This document shows, piece after piece, positions 1 through 6,933 of a stretch of 12,944 bases of DNA. The number at the start of each line of letters is the position of its first letter. The first letter of the stretch is position 1. Made by a program: the position numbers and the translations under genes. Origin of the DNA: Dehalococcoidia bacterium (GTDB lineage Bacteria > Chloroflexota > Dehalococcoidia > Lucifugimonadales > Lucifugimonadaceae); assembly GCA_028278465.1 (NCBI GenBank), contig JANQEF010000001.1, positions 1 through 12,944 of the forward strand, read 5' to 3'. Below the pieces are notes generated by a model. The model saw nothing but the letters and a program-made list of their open reading frames with translations. It did no database searches and was not told the origin of the DNA.

Positions 1-609
1 GCGAAGGAGATCGAGCAGTACGAGCCGCAGTACCTCGAGGACCCAACAGACACGATCGAGATGCACGCCGAGGTGAAGAAGCACACGGACATCCCGACCG
101 CTTCGAACATGTGCGTTTCGGCCTTTGCGCATGTGAAGCCGAATGCGCAGGTCGGCGGCATCGACGTGATCCTGGGCGACCATCACCACTGGGGCGGCAT
201 CCTGGCCTACAAGGAGACCGGCGTGCTATGCCGGGTGATGGGCTGGGGGCTTTCGGGCCACTCAAACAATGCGCTGGGCGTTTCTCAGGCGGCGATGCTG
301 CACGCCTGCGCCGCCACGCCGGAACTGAACTTCCCTGCGGACACGCATTACCCGTGGACGGACACGGATGGCGACATCATCAAGGGCGGGAAGCTGCAGT
401 TCGTCGACGGCTACATGGAGGTGCCGGACGCTCCAGGCCTTGGCGTTGAGATTGACGAGGATGCGCTGGCGGAGCGGCACGAGCAGTTCTTGCGAGAGAC
501 GCCGGACAATCGCGCCGAGATGATCCTGTCGCTGGACCCGGATGCGAAGGCAGAAGACGGATCGCTGGAAGGCACCAACTTCCCGAGATACGCCAAGCCG
601 AGGTGGTAG
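1..609 (+). CDS. Glucarate dehydratase-like enolase-superfamily protein, C-terminal part (5' truncated by window edge)
   Basis: The reading frame is open from base 1 and stops at 607-609, so only about the last 202 residues are present and the start lies outside. The fragment is the C-terminal half of the barrel domain of the enolase superfamily (MR/MLE group, glucarate dehydratase subgroup). These enzymes dehydrate sugar acids such as D-glucarate by Mg-assisted proton abstraction. Visible motifs: YLEDP (Glu codon 37-39, metal ligand), IPTASNM (Asn codon 106-108, the Asn metal ligand typical of glucarate dehydratases), GDHHHW (Asp 178-180, partner of the catalytic His) and GHSNN (His 259-261, catalytic base). 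The tail PGLGVEID is also typical. All four active-site positions are kept, so the enzyme is probably active. Substrate is uncertain: glucarate, galactarate or another acid sugar. The next gene is convergent, and a repeat-filled gap follows. Confidence 0.9.
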   Translation, partial: AKEIEQYEPQYLEDPTDTIEMHAEVKKHTDIPTASNMCVSAFAHVKPNAQVGGIDVILGDHHHWGGILAYKETGVLCRVMGWGLSGHSNNALGVSQAAMLHACAATPELNFPADTHYPWTDTDGDIIKGGKLQFVDGYMEVPDAPGLGVEIDEDALAERHEQFLRETPDNRAEMILSLDPDAKAEDGSLEGTNFPRYAKPRW

Positions 610-680
610 AGGGCTCTGTCCTCCCTCCCAGCTTCGGGTGCCCGCTTGAGGGCGCGAGTTAGGGGGAGGGCCGGTGGTTT

Positions 681-780
681 CCTCTCCCAGCGGGAAGGAA
701 AAGGCATGCGCCTTTGTCGTCCCGACCGTAGCGGAGGGATCTGACTGGTCAATGTGAGACCACTTCTCCCTCATCCTGAA
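681..780 (+). repeat. D-family dispersed repeat, copy D1
   Basis: The core reads GTCGTCCCGACCG, then GGGATCTGACTGGTC, then AATGTGAGACC and ACTTCTCCCTCATCC. The same ordered blocks occur at 2162-2246 and 7920-7987. On its left is CTCTCCCAGCGGGAAGG (682-698), which is nearly the reverse complement of the CTTCTCCCGCTGGGAGAAG type of block that ends the other D copies. The full unit may therefore have imperfect terminal inverted repeats. Confidence 0.7.
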
Positions 781-803
781 CTAGCGTGCCGAAGGGTGCG
801 CGT

Positions 804-850
804 CGTCCCGGCTCTGCCGGGACCGGGCGCGGCAAGCAGCGCCCCTACCA
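804..850 (-). repeat. B-family double-hairpin repeat, copy B1
   Basis: This 47-base element reads on the minus strand as TGGTAGGGGCG, a small loop, CGCCCGG and then TCCCGGC-NNN-GCCGGGA-CG. It forms two adjacent hairpins. It differs from the 47-base copy at 4894-4940, which lies in the opposite orientation, at only about five positions. Confidence 0.8.
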
Positions 851-897
851 GATGGTCGTCACGACTTGAGACATACCCCCGTGGCCTCTGTGCGTCG

Positions 898-934
898 GCC
901 GGTCAGATCCCTCGACCCGCGGTCGGGATGACAA
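898..934 (-). repeat. D-family partial repeat, copy D4
   Basis: On the minus strand it reads TTGTCATCCCGACCG, then CGAGGGATCTGACCGG. This is the front half of the D element, in reverse orientation and close to the 3' end of the LLM oxidoreductase gene. The matching position left of the hydrogenase operon (8479-8510) holds the same truncated half. Confidence 0.7.
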
Positions 935-968
935 GCAGGACGAGTGCACCAGTCTTGCCAGGCCTCGC

Positions 969-1922
969 CTAAAACCCAGCTACCCTCGGCGCTATCTCGC
1001 TGGCGTAGTAGGCGGGGACCTCGTCTGATTCGAAGTTGAAGAGCTGGAGCTGCATCTCCTCGACACCCAGCTCGGCGTAAGCGCCCATACGGTCCACCAC
1101 CTCGTCGGTCAGGCCGACTATCCACTCGCTGGACTCGACCTTCTGCTCGCGGTAGGCGGCAGGCGAGCCGTCAGCGCCACTCATCTGCATGTGGTTTCGC
1201 GTCAGGCGGTCGAGTGAGCGCTGGTCATCGGCAATCAGCCCGAACACCATCATCGACCTGCGCACCGTCGCCGGGTCGCGGCCGATCTTCTCGCAGGCCT
1301 CGGCAAGTACATTGGCCTTGTGCCGGTACACGTCCTTCCTGGCGTTCACCGCGTTCCACTCGTCGGCGTGCTTCGCCACCAGCGGCAGCGTCCTCTTCTC
1401 GCCCTTCCCGCCGATCAGCAGCGGCGTCTCGGCGCCGGAAACCGGCTTCGGCAGGCAGTCGATATCGGCGATCGAGTAGTGCTTGCCCGAATACGACGCC
1501 GGGCCCGGGCCCCACAGCGTGCGGATCAACTCGATGCCCTCTTCGAGACGTTCGTAGCGCTCCCGCATGGGCGGGAACGGGATGCCGTAGCCGGTGTGCT
1601 CCGGCTCGTGCCAGCCGGTGCCGAGGCCGAGGAGAAAGCGGCCGTTGCTGAGCTGGTTGATCTGCGCAGCCATGCGGCCAATGTCGACGGGCGAGCGGAA
1701 GGTAATGGGCGTGACGAGCGGGCCGAACCTGATGCGGCTGGTCTCGCGGGCGGCGATGGCGAATGTGAGGTAGGCGTCGAGGGAGCTTTTATGGGAGCCG
1801 ATGAAGTAGTGGTCGGAGCGGAAGACGGATGCGAGGCCGAGCCGTTCCGCGGTGTGCAGGATGTGGATCCAGCGCTCCCAGGTAAGCCCGTTCTGTCCTT
1901 CGACCATCAGTCCAATGCGCAT
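969..1922 (-). CDS. LLM-class (luciferase-like) flavin/F420-dependent oxidoreductase
   Basis: The product has 317 residues, the usual size for bacterial luciferase-like monooxygenases. These are single-domain TIM barrels that use F420 or reduced FMN to oxidise or reduce small organic substrates in the cytoplasm. Family motifs: the first strand MRIGLMVEG, the HTAERLGLASVFRSDHY segment (residues 23-39), FGPLVTPITFRSP (67-79), the phosphate-binding GRFLLGLGTGWHEPEH (94-109) and PLLIGGKGEKRTLPLVAKHA near residue 190. ATG is the best start: AGAGGAC lies about 6 bases upstream on the coding strand. It is the last of four leftward genes, separated from the DUF1501 gene by 524 bases of repeats, so it may have its own promoter. 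The true substrate and the choice of F420 or FMN cannot be read from sequence. Confidence 0.92.
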   Translation of the reverse strand: MRIGLMVEGQNGLTWERWIHILHTAERLGLASVFRSDHYFIGSHKSSLDAYLTFAIAARETSRIRFGPLVTPITFRSPVDIGRMAAQINQLSNGRFLLGLGTGWHEPEHTGYGIPFPPMRERYERLEEGIELIRTLWGPGPASYSGKHYSIADIDCLPKPVSGAETPLLIGGKGEKRTLPLVAKHADEWNAVNARKDVYRHKANVLAEACEKIGRDPATVRRSMMVFGLIADDQRSLDRLTRNHMQMSGADGSPAAYREQKVESSEWIVGLTDEVVDRMGAYAELGVEEMQLQLFNFESDEVPAYYASEIAPRVAGF

Positions 1923-2127
1923 GTTTTGTCCTCTGGGTGGCGAGTGAGATGTTTCGGCCGCAGGCGCGAAGGGTACGTGATCGGTGAGGGGGTGTTTCCT
2001 CTCTCCCCTTGTGGGAGAGAGTCAGAGAGAGGGGATGTCCCGGCGGAGCCGGGACCGCTTCTCACCGAATGACCGGTTTCATCCTCTCCCTCAATCCCTC
2101 TCCCATCAGGGGAGAGGGATGTGCAGT

Positions 2128-2270
2128 CCTCCCTCCCAGCGAGAAGCAAGAGACTTACATCTTTGTCATCCCGACCGTGGGGTAACCGCTTGCGGGTCGA
2201 GGGATCTGACTAGTCAATGTGAGACCACTTCTCCCTCGTGCTGCACCTTCTCCTGCTGGGAGAAGAGATG
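2128..2270 (+). repeat. D-family dispersed repeat, copy D2 (long form)
   Basis: The core starts at 2162 with TTTGTCATCCCGACCG. It carries an extra GGGGTAACCGCTTGCGGG insert and continues with TCGAGGGATCTGACTAGTC and AATGTGAGACCACTTCTCCC. CCTCCCAGCGAGAAG lies to the left and CTTCTCCTGCTGGGAGAAG to the right, giving outer inverted repeats. It is the most complete D copy in the window. Confidence 0.7.
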
Positions 2271-2352
2271 TGCCGCCTCCGGCGTCACCGGGCGCAGACA
2301 GGCAGATTCCGGATCAAGTCCGGAATGACAAACTAAGCCCATCGCCACCCTT

Positions 2353-2390
2353 CCCTTCGGCTTCGCTCAGGGCAGGCTGGCTCAGGATGG
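2353..2390 (+). repeat. C-family repeat, copy C2
   Basis: The element reads CCCTTCGGCTTCGCTCAGGG followed by CAGGCTGGCTCAGGATGG. It differs from the copy at 3757-3794 at only three positions over 38 bases. In both places an A hairpin follows within about 30 bases. Confidence 0.75.
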
Positions 2391-2446
2391 CACCGACCCT
2401 GCCCTTAATCCCCTCCCAATTTGGGAGGGGAGATACCACAAAACCT

Positions 2447-3586
2447 CTAACTGGTGCTCCCTACGAACGGGCGGTTCTTTTCGTACTGGCCCTTGACTAT
2501 TGGCTGCGCGTCTACCGACAGCCAGTCTTCGAGGATGTCCGTGTAGAGGCCTCGGAAGTCGTTGTTGAAGCGCAGATCACCCTCCACCAGCGCCGAAGTC
2601 TCGATCTCCGGGTACTCGTTGTAGTGGCCGCCCTTCACCTGGTCGCCAATCAGGAACGAAACGCCGCCTGAGCCGTGGTCGGTGCCGGTGCCGTTGTCCT
2701 TAACGCGTCTGCCGAACTCCGAGAACATCAGCACCAGCACCTCATCACTGCGGCCGGCCTCCTCCAGGTCCTGGTAGAACGCCGCCAGCGAATCCGAAAT
2801 ATGGTGCCACAGCCGCTCCTGCGTCTTCACCTCGTCGGCATGCGTGTCGAAGCTACCGTACTGCGTATAGAAGACGCGCGTCCCCAGATCGGCCATGTGC
2901 ACCTGTGCAACGCCCTTCAAGCTGGAGGCGAACGGGTTGTCCGGGTACTCGACGTTGGAGCTGTACTTGCCCGGCGCGGTCGACAGGATCTCGGCGCCAC
3001 GCAGCGCGTCCTGGCCGGTCTTGCCGAGGTAGTCCATAACCGCGCCGGAGCCGATGGCCGGCGAGTAGATGCGGTTGAAGGTCGAAAGCGCCTTCTCACG
3101 CTGCTGCTCGCCTTCGATGCCGGTGAGCAGGCCGTAGTTGTTGAGGTCGCCGACCGATGCGACGGGAACGGCGGGAGCGGCCAGCGCACGCGGCAGGCCG
3201 TTCGAGAAGTTGACCGCGGTGACGACGTTTTCACCGGTCGGGTCGAGCTCTTTGACCGCCTGCCCGAGCCAGCCTTTGTCGCCAACCTTGGTCGGCTCGG
3301 CGGTGTGCCAGATGTCCATAGACCTGAAGTGGGAGCGGTTCGGCTCGGGGTAGCCGATGCCGTGCATGATGGCGACTTTGCCGCGATCGTACAGGTCCTT
3401 GACGGGACCCATGCCGGGGTTGAGGCCGAGGCCGTTGTCGAGCGGGATCACCTGGTCGTCTGTGATCTTCAGGTTGGGGCGGGCGTCCTTGTAGTGGCCG
3501 TTTTCAAAGGGGACGACGCAGTTGAGGTAGTCGTTGCCGCCGGAGAGCTGAATGACGACCAGGACTTTTTCTCGCTTGTTAGCCAA
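2447..3586 (-). CDS. DUF1501 family protein (alkaline phosphatase/sulfatase-like fold), TTG start, no signal peptide
   Basis: The product has 379 residues and belongs to DUF1501, which resembles the alkaline phosphatase/sulfatase superfamily but has no established reaction. Family landmarks: LVVIQLSGGNDYLN (9-22), MHGIGYPEPNRSHF (74-87), GSFDTHAD (244-251), FSEFGRRV (288-295) and GTDHGSGG (301-308). The Asp/His residues in the last three are the likely metal or active-site residues. The start codon is TTG: an in-frame TGA ends 3 bases before it, and TGGAG sits about 8 bases upstream, so no longer start is possible. Many family members carry a twin-arginine signal peptide; this one begins directly with the core fold and should be cytoplasmic. 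It follows the NHL and DUF1800 genes on the same strand, with repeat-filled spacers. DUF1800/DUF1501 pairing is common, and the joint role is unknown. Confidence 0.93.
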   Translation of the reverse strand: MANKREKVLVVIQLSGGNDYLNCVVPFENGHYKDARPNLKITDDQVIPLDNGLGLNPGMGPVKDLYDRGKVAIMHGIGYPEPNRSHFRSMDIWHTAEPTKVGDKGWLGQAVKELDPTGENVVTAVNFSNGLPRALAAPAVPVASVGDLNNYGLLTGIEGEQQREKALSTFNRIYSPAIGSGAVMDYLGKTGQDALRGAEILSTAPGKYSSNVEYPDNPFASSLKGVAQVHMADLGTRVFYTQYGSFDTHADEVKTQERLWHHISDSLAAFYQDLEEAGRSDEVLVLMFSEFGRRVKDNGTGTDHGSGGVSFLIGDQVKGGHYNEYPEIETSALVEGDLRFNNDFRGLYTDILEDWLSVDAQPIVKGQYEKNRPFVGSTS

Positions 3587-3858
3587 TGTTCAGCTCCAGT
3601 TTTGCTGGCTGTGGCCGAGGGCTCTCCCCTCCCATATTGGGAGGGGATTTAAGGGGAGGGTTATTCGTCTTGTTCGACATGTCTGGTAGGGGCGCGCCCG
3701 CAAGCGGGCACCCGGCTGCGCCCGGTCACGGCGATGCCGGGACGATGCGCACTCTTCCCTTCGACTACGCTCAGGGCAGGCTAGCTCAGGATGGCGTCAC
3801 TGACGACCCTCCCTCTAACTCCCTCCCAAGCTGGGAGGGAGGACTGTCAGTCGTCTCC
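3587..3858. repeat. Intergenic repeat mosaic (gap 3), A-B-C-A
   Basis: The whole spacer between the NHL and DUF1501 genes consists of repeat units. An A element at 3621-3660 contains the hairpin CCCCTCCCATATTGGGAGGGG. A B element at 3684-3744 is expanded by an extra CGCCCGCAAGCGGGC-type stem. A C element lies at 3757-3794, and an A element at 3807-3842 (CCCTCTAACTCCCTCCC-AAGC-TGGGAGGGAGG, read with hyphens at the loop). B, C and A occur in the same order as in the composite at 4894-5092, but without its inner 80-odd bases. The repeats come within 20 bases of the NHL stop codon. Confidence 0.75.
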
Positions 3859-4878
3859 CTAACTCCTCGTCTCGTACACCTGGAAGCGGTGGCGGTTTGT
3901 CTCCAGCACGTAGAGCCTGCCCTCCGCATCCACTTCGACGGCGATCGGGTCCCAGAAGTATGACTCTATGCGCGCCGACACCTCGTGCGGGTCGTCCGTG
4001 TCCACCTCGATCACCGGCTCGAACACCGACCGCGCCCGCTGCTCATCCGCGTTCGCCGCAAGATACTCCGACGCCCATGGCGAGAGCGTCGCCTGCCCGC
4101 GCAGGCTCTCCTGGAAGCGCCAATCGGAATCGAACACCTGCACCCGCTGGTTCATCCAGTCGGCGACGAATATGAAGCCGTCGGGCCCGACAGCCACGTC
4201 GGACGGCCGGTTGAACTGGCCTTCGCCGCGGCCATGCTCACCGTACATGCACACGAACTCGCCGTCCGGCGCGAAGCACTGGATGCGGTCGTTTCGCCAG
4301 TCCGCCACGTAGATGCGGCCGTCAGGGCCGACGCAGATACCCCACGGATAGTTGAACTGGCCCCGTCGCTTGCCGTGCGACCCGAACTGCGAGATGTAGC
4401 GGCCATCGCGGGTGAACTTCTGGACGCGGTGGTTCATGTGGTCGACGACCAGCAGATTGCCCTCACGGTCGAAGACCAGACCGCTGGGGCCGTTGATCTG
4501 GCCGGGGCCGTCGCCGGGCTCACCCCACGTTCTGACCAGGTTGTTTTCGGCGTCGAACTCGGTGATGCGGTTCAGTTCGTCGTCCGCCGCGTACAGGTGG
4601 TTGCGAGAGTCGATTGCCAGCGCGGTGGGCTTGATGAACTGGCCTTCGCCGCGGCCATGGCTTCCGAATTCACCGTAGAAGTTGTGGTCGAGGTCGGCTT
4701 CACCGATGCGCAGTCCGGGTGTTGCGATCTGGGAGCTGCGGCTCATAACGAAGATGTGGCCGTCTGAGCGGACGGCGATGTCGGTTGGCAGGTGGAAGCC
4801 GCGCCCGCCGAAGTCAGCGGTGAAGCCGACGGTGGTGAGGTACTTGATGTCTATGCTCGGACGGGTCTTCGTGGTCAT
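3859..4878 (-). CDS. NHL-repeat beta-propeller protein
   Basis: The product has 339 residues and is almost entirely NHL repeats, which fold as a six-bladed propeller used for binding proteins, ligands or polymers. Blades are visible at about residues 28-60, 79-115, 126-161, 173-207, 220-255 and 305-338. Four of them open with a GQF/GQI-x-x-P turn (GQFIKP, GQINGP, GQFNYP, GQFNRP) and contain the typical D-x-x-N-x-R-V/I-Q pattern (DHMNHRVQKF, DWRNDRIQCF, DWMNQRVQVF). No signal peptide or membrane segment is seen, so it is probably cytoplasmic. The second and fifth blades share a run of over 20 identical bases around 4220 and 4640, a sign of internal duplication. No Shine-Dalgarno is visible; a B repeat begins only 15 bases upstream of the ATG. 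It lies between DUF1800 and DUF1501 on the same strand, so a scaffold role for that pair is possible but unproven. Confidence 0.93.
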   Translation of the reverse strand: MTTKTRPSIDIKYLTTVGFTADFGGRGFHLPTDIAVRSDGHIFVMSRSSQIATPGLRIGEADLDHNFYGEFGSHGRGEGQFIKPTALAIDSRNHLYAADDELNRITEFDAENNLVRTWGEPGDGPGQINGPSGLVFDREGNLLVVDHMNHRVQKFTRDGRYISQFGSHGKRRGQFNYPWGICVGPDGRIYVADWRNDRIQCFAPDGEFVCMYGEHGRGEGQFNRPSDVAVGPDGFIFVADWMNQRVQVFDSDWRFQESLRGQATLSPWASEYLAANADEQRARSVFEPVIEVDTDDPHEVSARIESYFWDPIAVEVDAEGRLYVLETNRHRFQVYETRS

Positions 4879-5198
4879 GGTGTTGTGGGTATTTGGTAGG
4901 GGCGGCGCTTGCCCCGCCCGGTCCCGGCGGCGCCGGGACGTCTGTGTTTCCTGGGCGAAGCGCAGCGGGGTCGAAGGACCTCCCCAGTACAGCAGGCTTT
5001 GTCAAGATCAGTCGTCTGAGCAAGAGACCCTTCGACTTCGCTCAGGGAACACGACCGACCCCCCTCTAACTCCCTCCCACGATGGGAGAGGGCGAAACCG
5101 CTGCCATCCTGAACTTGTCGAAGGGTGAAAAGCCGTCGGCCTCCGGCCGACATCCCCTCTCTCTAACTCTCTCCCACAAGGGGAGAGAGGAAAACTCT
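4879..5198. repeat. Intergenic repeat mosaic (gap 4)
   Basis: No gene is seen. The gap consists of a 199-base composite element (4894-5092), a short reverse C unit at 5106-5127 (ATCCTGAACTTGTCGAAGGG), a GTCGGCCTCCGGCCGAC palindrome at 5134-5150 and an A hairpin at 5153-5190 (CTCTCTCCCACAAGGGGAGAG). The A hairpin lies just after the DUF1800 stop codon, where it could act in mRNA 3'-end stability. There is no T run to support a classical terminator. Confidence 0.75.
4894..5092 (+). repeat. Composite B-C-C-A element, left copy
   Basis: The unit begins with a 47-base B element (4894-4940, TGGTAGGGGCGG then TCCCGGCGGCGCCGGGACG). A diverged C block follows (GTTTCCTGGGCGAAG near 4946, GGTCGAAGGACCTC near 4969), then a spacer containing TTTGTCAAGATCAGTCG, a perfect C block (5024-5058) and an A hairpin (5059-5092). 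The same blocks in the same order are found on the minus strand at 8051-8253. The 35 bases at 5024-5058 are an exact reverse complement of 8087-8121. Confidence 0.8.
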
Positions 5199-6653
5199 TT
5201 ACGCCAGTTGGAACTCCCTTGTTGCTACTGCCAGTTGCATGATCGAAGTGATCGCACGGTTCGACGCCTCGTCTTTCGCTGCGCCGTTCATGCCCGCCAC
5301 CTCGCCGATCTGCCCTTCCGCAAACTCCACTATCTCCTGTTTCGTCCCTTCATCAAGCTCCAGGTAACCGAGCCGCTCGAGACAGGCGTCGACAAGCGCC
5401 TCCGCATCGCCGCCTGCGACAACGCTTCGCAACTCATCGGCAATCCTGCGCACGCCGGGCCGTGAGACATCGCCGACCACCTTCGACGCATAGTTCACAC
5501 GCTGCATCATCGACCCCGTGCTCACCCACTCCTCACCACCCTGCCAACCCTCGACAGACGGCGGCGCAAGCAGCCCTTGCCCCATGAAGCCGCAAGACGC
5601 ATTGGCGTCATAGACGTCCGAAGTCGGCCAGTCGTAGCCGCCGGAGAGGCGCAGCGAACCGACTACCACCTCAACCGGGCTCTTGATTCGAGCGTTGCGC
5701 GTCGCCTCCGCCTTGAAGAAGTCCGAGTTGAAGGTGGCGCGTAGCATCTCGGCGATGTTGTAGCCGGAGTCGAAGTAGGTCCTGGCCATCAGCTCGATCG
5801 CTTCGGGGTCGCGCGGTTCGATGTGCGGCCACTGCGGCACCGGTAGCTCGTCAGCGACGAAGTGGTGGTAGATGTGGCGCGCGATGAACCGCGCCGTAGC
5901 AGGCTGCTTGCAGATGATGTCGACCACGTCCTCGCCGTTGAAGTCGCCCGTCTCGCCAAGGAACGTCTTCTCACCGTGGTCGTGGTCGGAGTCGTCGTAC
6001 CTGAACTGCCAGGCGATGTAGCCGTATGGCCGCGCCGTGTTGTTGCGCATCTTCTGCGCGTTGTACGGCTCGTTGGCGATGGTCCAGCCGGTGAAGGCCC
6101 GCGAGCACTCGTAGATGTCCTCCTCGGTGTAGTTGCCTACGCCCATCGAGAAGAGTTCGAGGATCTCGCGGCCGTAGTTCTCGTTGATGGCGCCGTTGTG
6201 GTTGTCCTGGTTGTCGAGCCACATCAGCATCGCAGGGTCGCGGGAGAGGCCGAGGAGCAGGTCGCGGTAGCTGCCGAGGCCGAGGTCACGGAACATCTCG
6301 AGCTGGGTCAGGATGACCTTGCCCTGGATGAGCTTGGTCTGGCCGGTTGCGAAGACGCGGTGCCACAGCAGCGCCACCTTTTCGAGCAGCGGCGCGCTGG
6401 TGGTGACCATGCGGTAGATCCAGTTGGAGCCGGTAGCGGGCTGGACCCGCAGGTCTGACTGGTCTACGTGATAGCGCCGGATGATGTCCTGCGGCATCGA
6501 CTCGACGATCGGCGGGTTGAGCAGGTGCTCGACGGTCGCCTCGTAGCCGATCTCGGAGAAGTGGTCGATCTCCTCTTTGGTGCCGCCAAAGCCGGCGCGC
6601 CGGAGAAGATGGGAGATGAGCTGGGTCTCGGTGGCGGCGGGCTTTGTGACCAT
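5199..6653 (-). CDS. DUF1800 family protein, no signal peptide
   Basis: The product has 484 residues and is a DUF1800 protein of unknown biochemical role. Conserved landmarks: HLLRRAGFGG (15-24), EKVALLWHRVFATG (91-104), NENYGREILELFSMGVGNYTE (157-177, broken here by its own Gly), RAFTGW (185-190), HGEKTFLGETGDFNGEDVV (226-244), QPATARFIARHIYHHFV (250-266) and PPSVEGWQGGEEWV (364-377). Length and motif order match full-length family members. The ATG start is supported by CAGGAG seven bases upstream and by the HLLRRAGFG motif, which normally lies near the mature N-terminus. No Tat or Sec signal is present, so it is probably cytoplasmic, like its DUF1501 partner downstream. It is likely the first gene of a leftward transcript with NHL and DUF1501; a good promoter lies about 85 bases upstream. 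Confidence 0.94.
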   Translation of the reverse strand: MVTKPAATETQLISHLLRRAGFGGTKEEIDHFSEIGYEATVEHLLNPPIVESMPQDIIRRYHVDQSDLRVQPATGSNWIYRMVTTSAPLLEKVALLWHRVFATGQTKLIQGKVILTQLEMFRDLGLGSYRDLLLGLSRDPAMLMWLDNQDNHNGAINENYGREILELFSMGVGNYTEEDIYECSRAFTGWTIANEPYNAQKMRNNTARPYGYIAWQFRYDDSDHDHGEKTFLGETGDFNGEDVVDIICKQPATARFIARHIYHHFVADELPVPQWPHIEPRDPEAIELMARTYFDSGYNIAEMLRATFNSDFFKAEATRNARIKSPVEVVVGSLRLSGGYDWPTSDVYDANASCGFMGQGLLAPPSVEGWQGGEEWVSTGSMMQRVNYASKVVGDVSRPGVRRIADELRSVVAGGDAEALVDACLERLGYLELDEGTKQEIVEFAEGQIGEVAGMNGAAKDEASNRAITSIMQLAVATREFQLA

Positions 6654-6735
6654 TCTCCGGCTCCTGCGGGCCCGCGCTCACCGTGCATAGAGCCGCGGCG
6701 CCCGCATGTACGTGCACTGAATCAGGGTAGCCGGG

Positions 6736-6762
6736 ATTATACCGACAGAGCCGGGTTTTCAA
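6736..6762 (-). promoter_or_regulatory. Sigma70-type promoter candidate for the DUF1800-NHL-DUF1501 genes
   Basis: On the minus strand there is a perfect -10 box TATAAT (6736-6741) and a TTGAAA -35 box (6757-6762). They are separated by 15 bases, slightly shorter than the ideal 17. Transcription would start near 6728 and leave a leader of about 75 bases before the DUF1800 ATG. The perfect -10 box in a GC-rich background is the main reason for the call. Confidence 0.6.
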
Positions 6763-6841
6763 TTTTCAGGGGCCGACGAGGCCGTCGACGAAGCCGGTTT
6801 TCCGATTGGAGCGATCGGTTTCGCCGCGATCGAAAACTGGA

Positions 6842-6914
6842 CTGGCGACGCTGCTCTCAATCCAGAAACGGCGTTTTGGTCGCCAGAAAACGCAGCTCGC
6901 TGCTTTGTCGCCAG
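6842..6914. repeat. Cluster of short direct and inverted repeats (GTCGCCAG units)
   Basis: CTGGCGAC at 6842-6849 is the exact reverse complement of GTCGCCAG at 6879-6886, which recurs at 6907-6914. The middle copy lies in the loop of a 7-base inverted repeat, GCGTTTT (6871-6877) with AAAACGC (6887-6893). On the minus strand this lies 20-90 bases past the stop codon of the mutarotase gene. It could be a 3' structure for that gene, an operator array, or a decayed repeat. There is no T run. Confidence 0.45.
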
Positions 6915-6933
6915 GAAACGCCACTTCGCGGCC

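Larger units (their letters stand above)
610..968. repeat. Intergenic repeat mosaic between convergent genes (gap 1)
   Basis: I see no credible gene here. From left to right the gap holds an A-type element (619-670, CCTCCCTCCCAGCTT then GTTAGGGGGAGGG with a 20-odd base insert), a D element (681-780), a short C element (771-797), a B element on the minus strand (804-850) and a partial D element on the minus strand (898-934). The two flanking genes converge here, so some hairpins could end transcription from both sides. However, none is followed by a clear T run, so I do not call a terminator. Confidence 0.75.
1923..2446. repeat. Intergenic repeat mosaic (gap 2)
   Basis: I find no supported gene in these 524 bases. 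The gap contains A-type hairpins at 2000-2035 (CTCTCCCCTTGTGGGAGAG), 2083-2118 and 2402-2432 (CCCCTCCCAATTTGGGAGGGG). It also has half a B element at 2039-2056 (TCCCGGCGGAGCCGGGA), a long D element around 2128-2270, a short palindromic unit at 2308-2327 (TTCCGGATCAAGTCCGGAA) and a C element at 2353-2390 (CCCTTCGGCTTCGCTCAGGG, then GGCTGGCTCAGGATGG). The base composition and blocks resemble the other repeat gaps, not the genes. Confidence 0.75.
6654..6933. other. Promoter-bearing gap between DUF1800 and mutarotase genes; no A-D repeats
   Basis: This 280-base gap has no supported gene. It is more AT-rich than its surroundings near 6736-6770 and lacks the A-D repeat families that fill the other long gaps. 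It contains the DUF1800 promoter candidate and, further right, a cluster of short repeats around GTCGCCAG (6842-6914). Confidence 0.6.

Noticed and set aside
2675..3652. Plus-strand open frame of about 325 residues opposite DUF1501
   Set aside because: It mirrors the DUF1501 codon pattern, has a low-complexity Val/Ala/Arg-rich composition, and continues into a repeat.
3985..4767. Plus-strand open frame of about 260 residues opposite the NHL gene
   Set aside because: It is antisense to well-formed NHL blades, and its residues follow from the reversed repeats.
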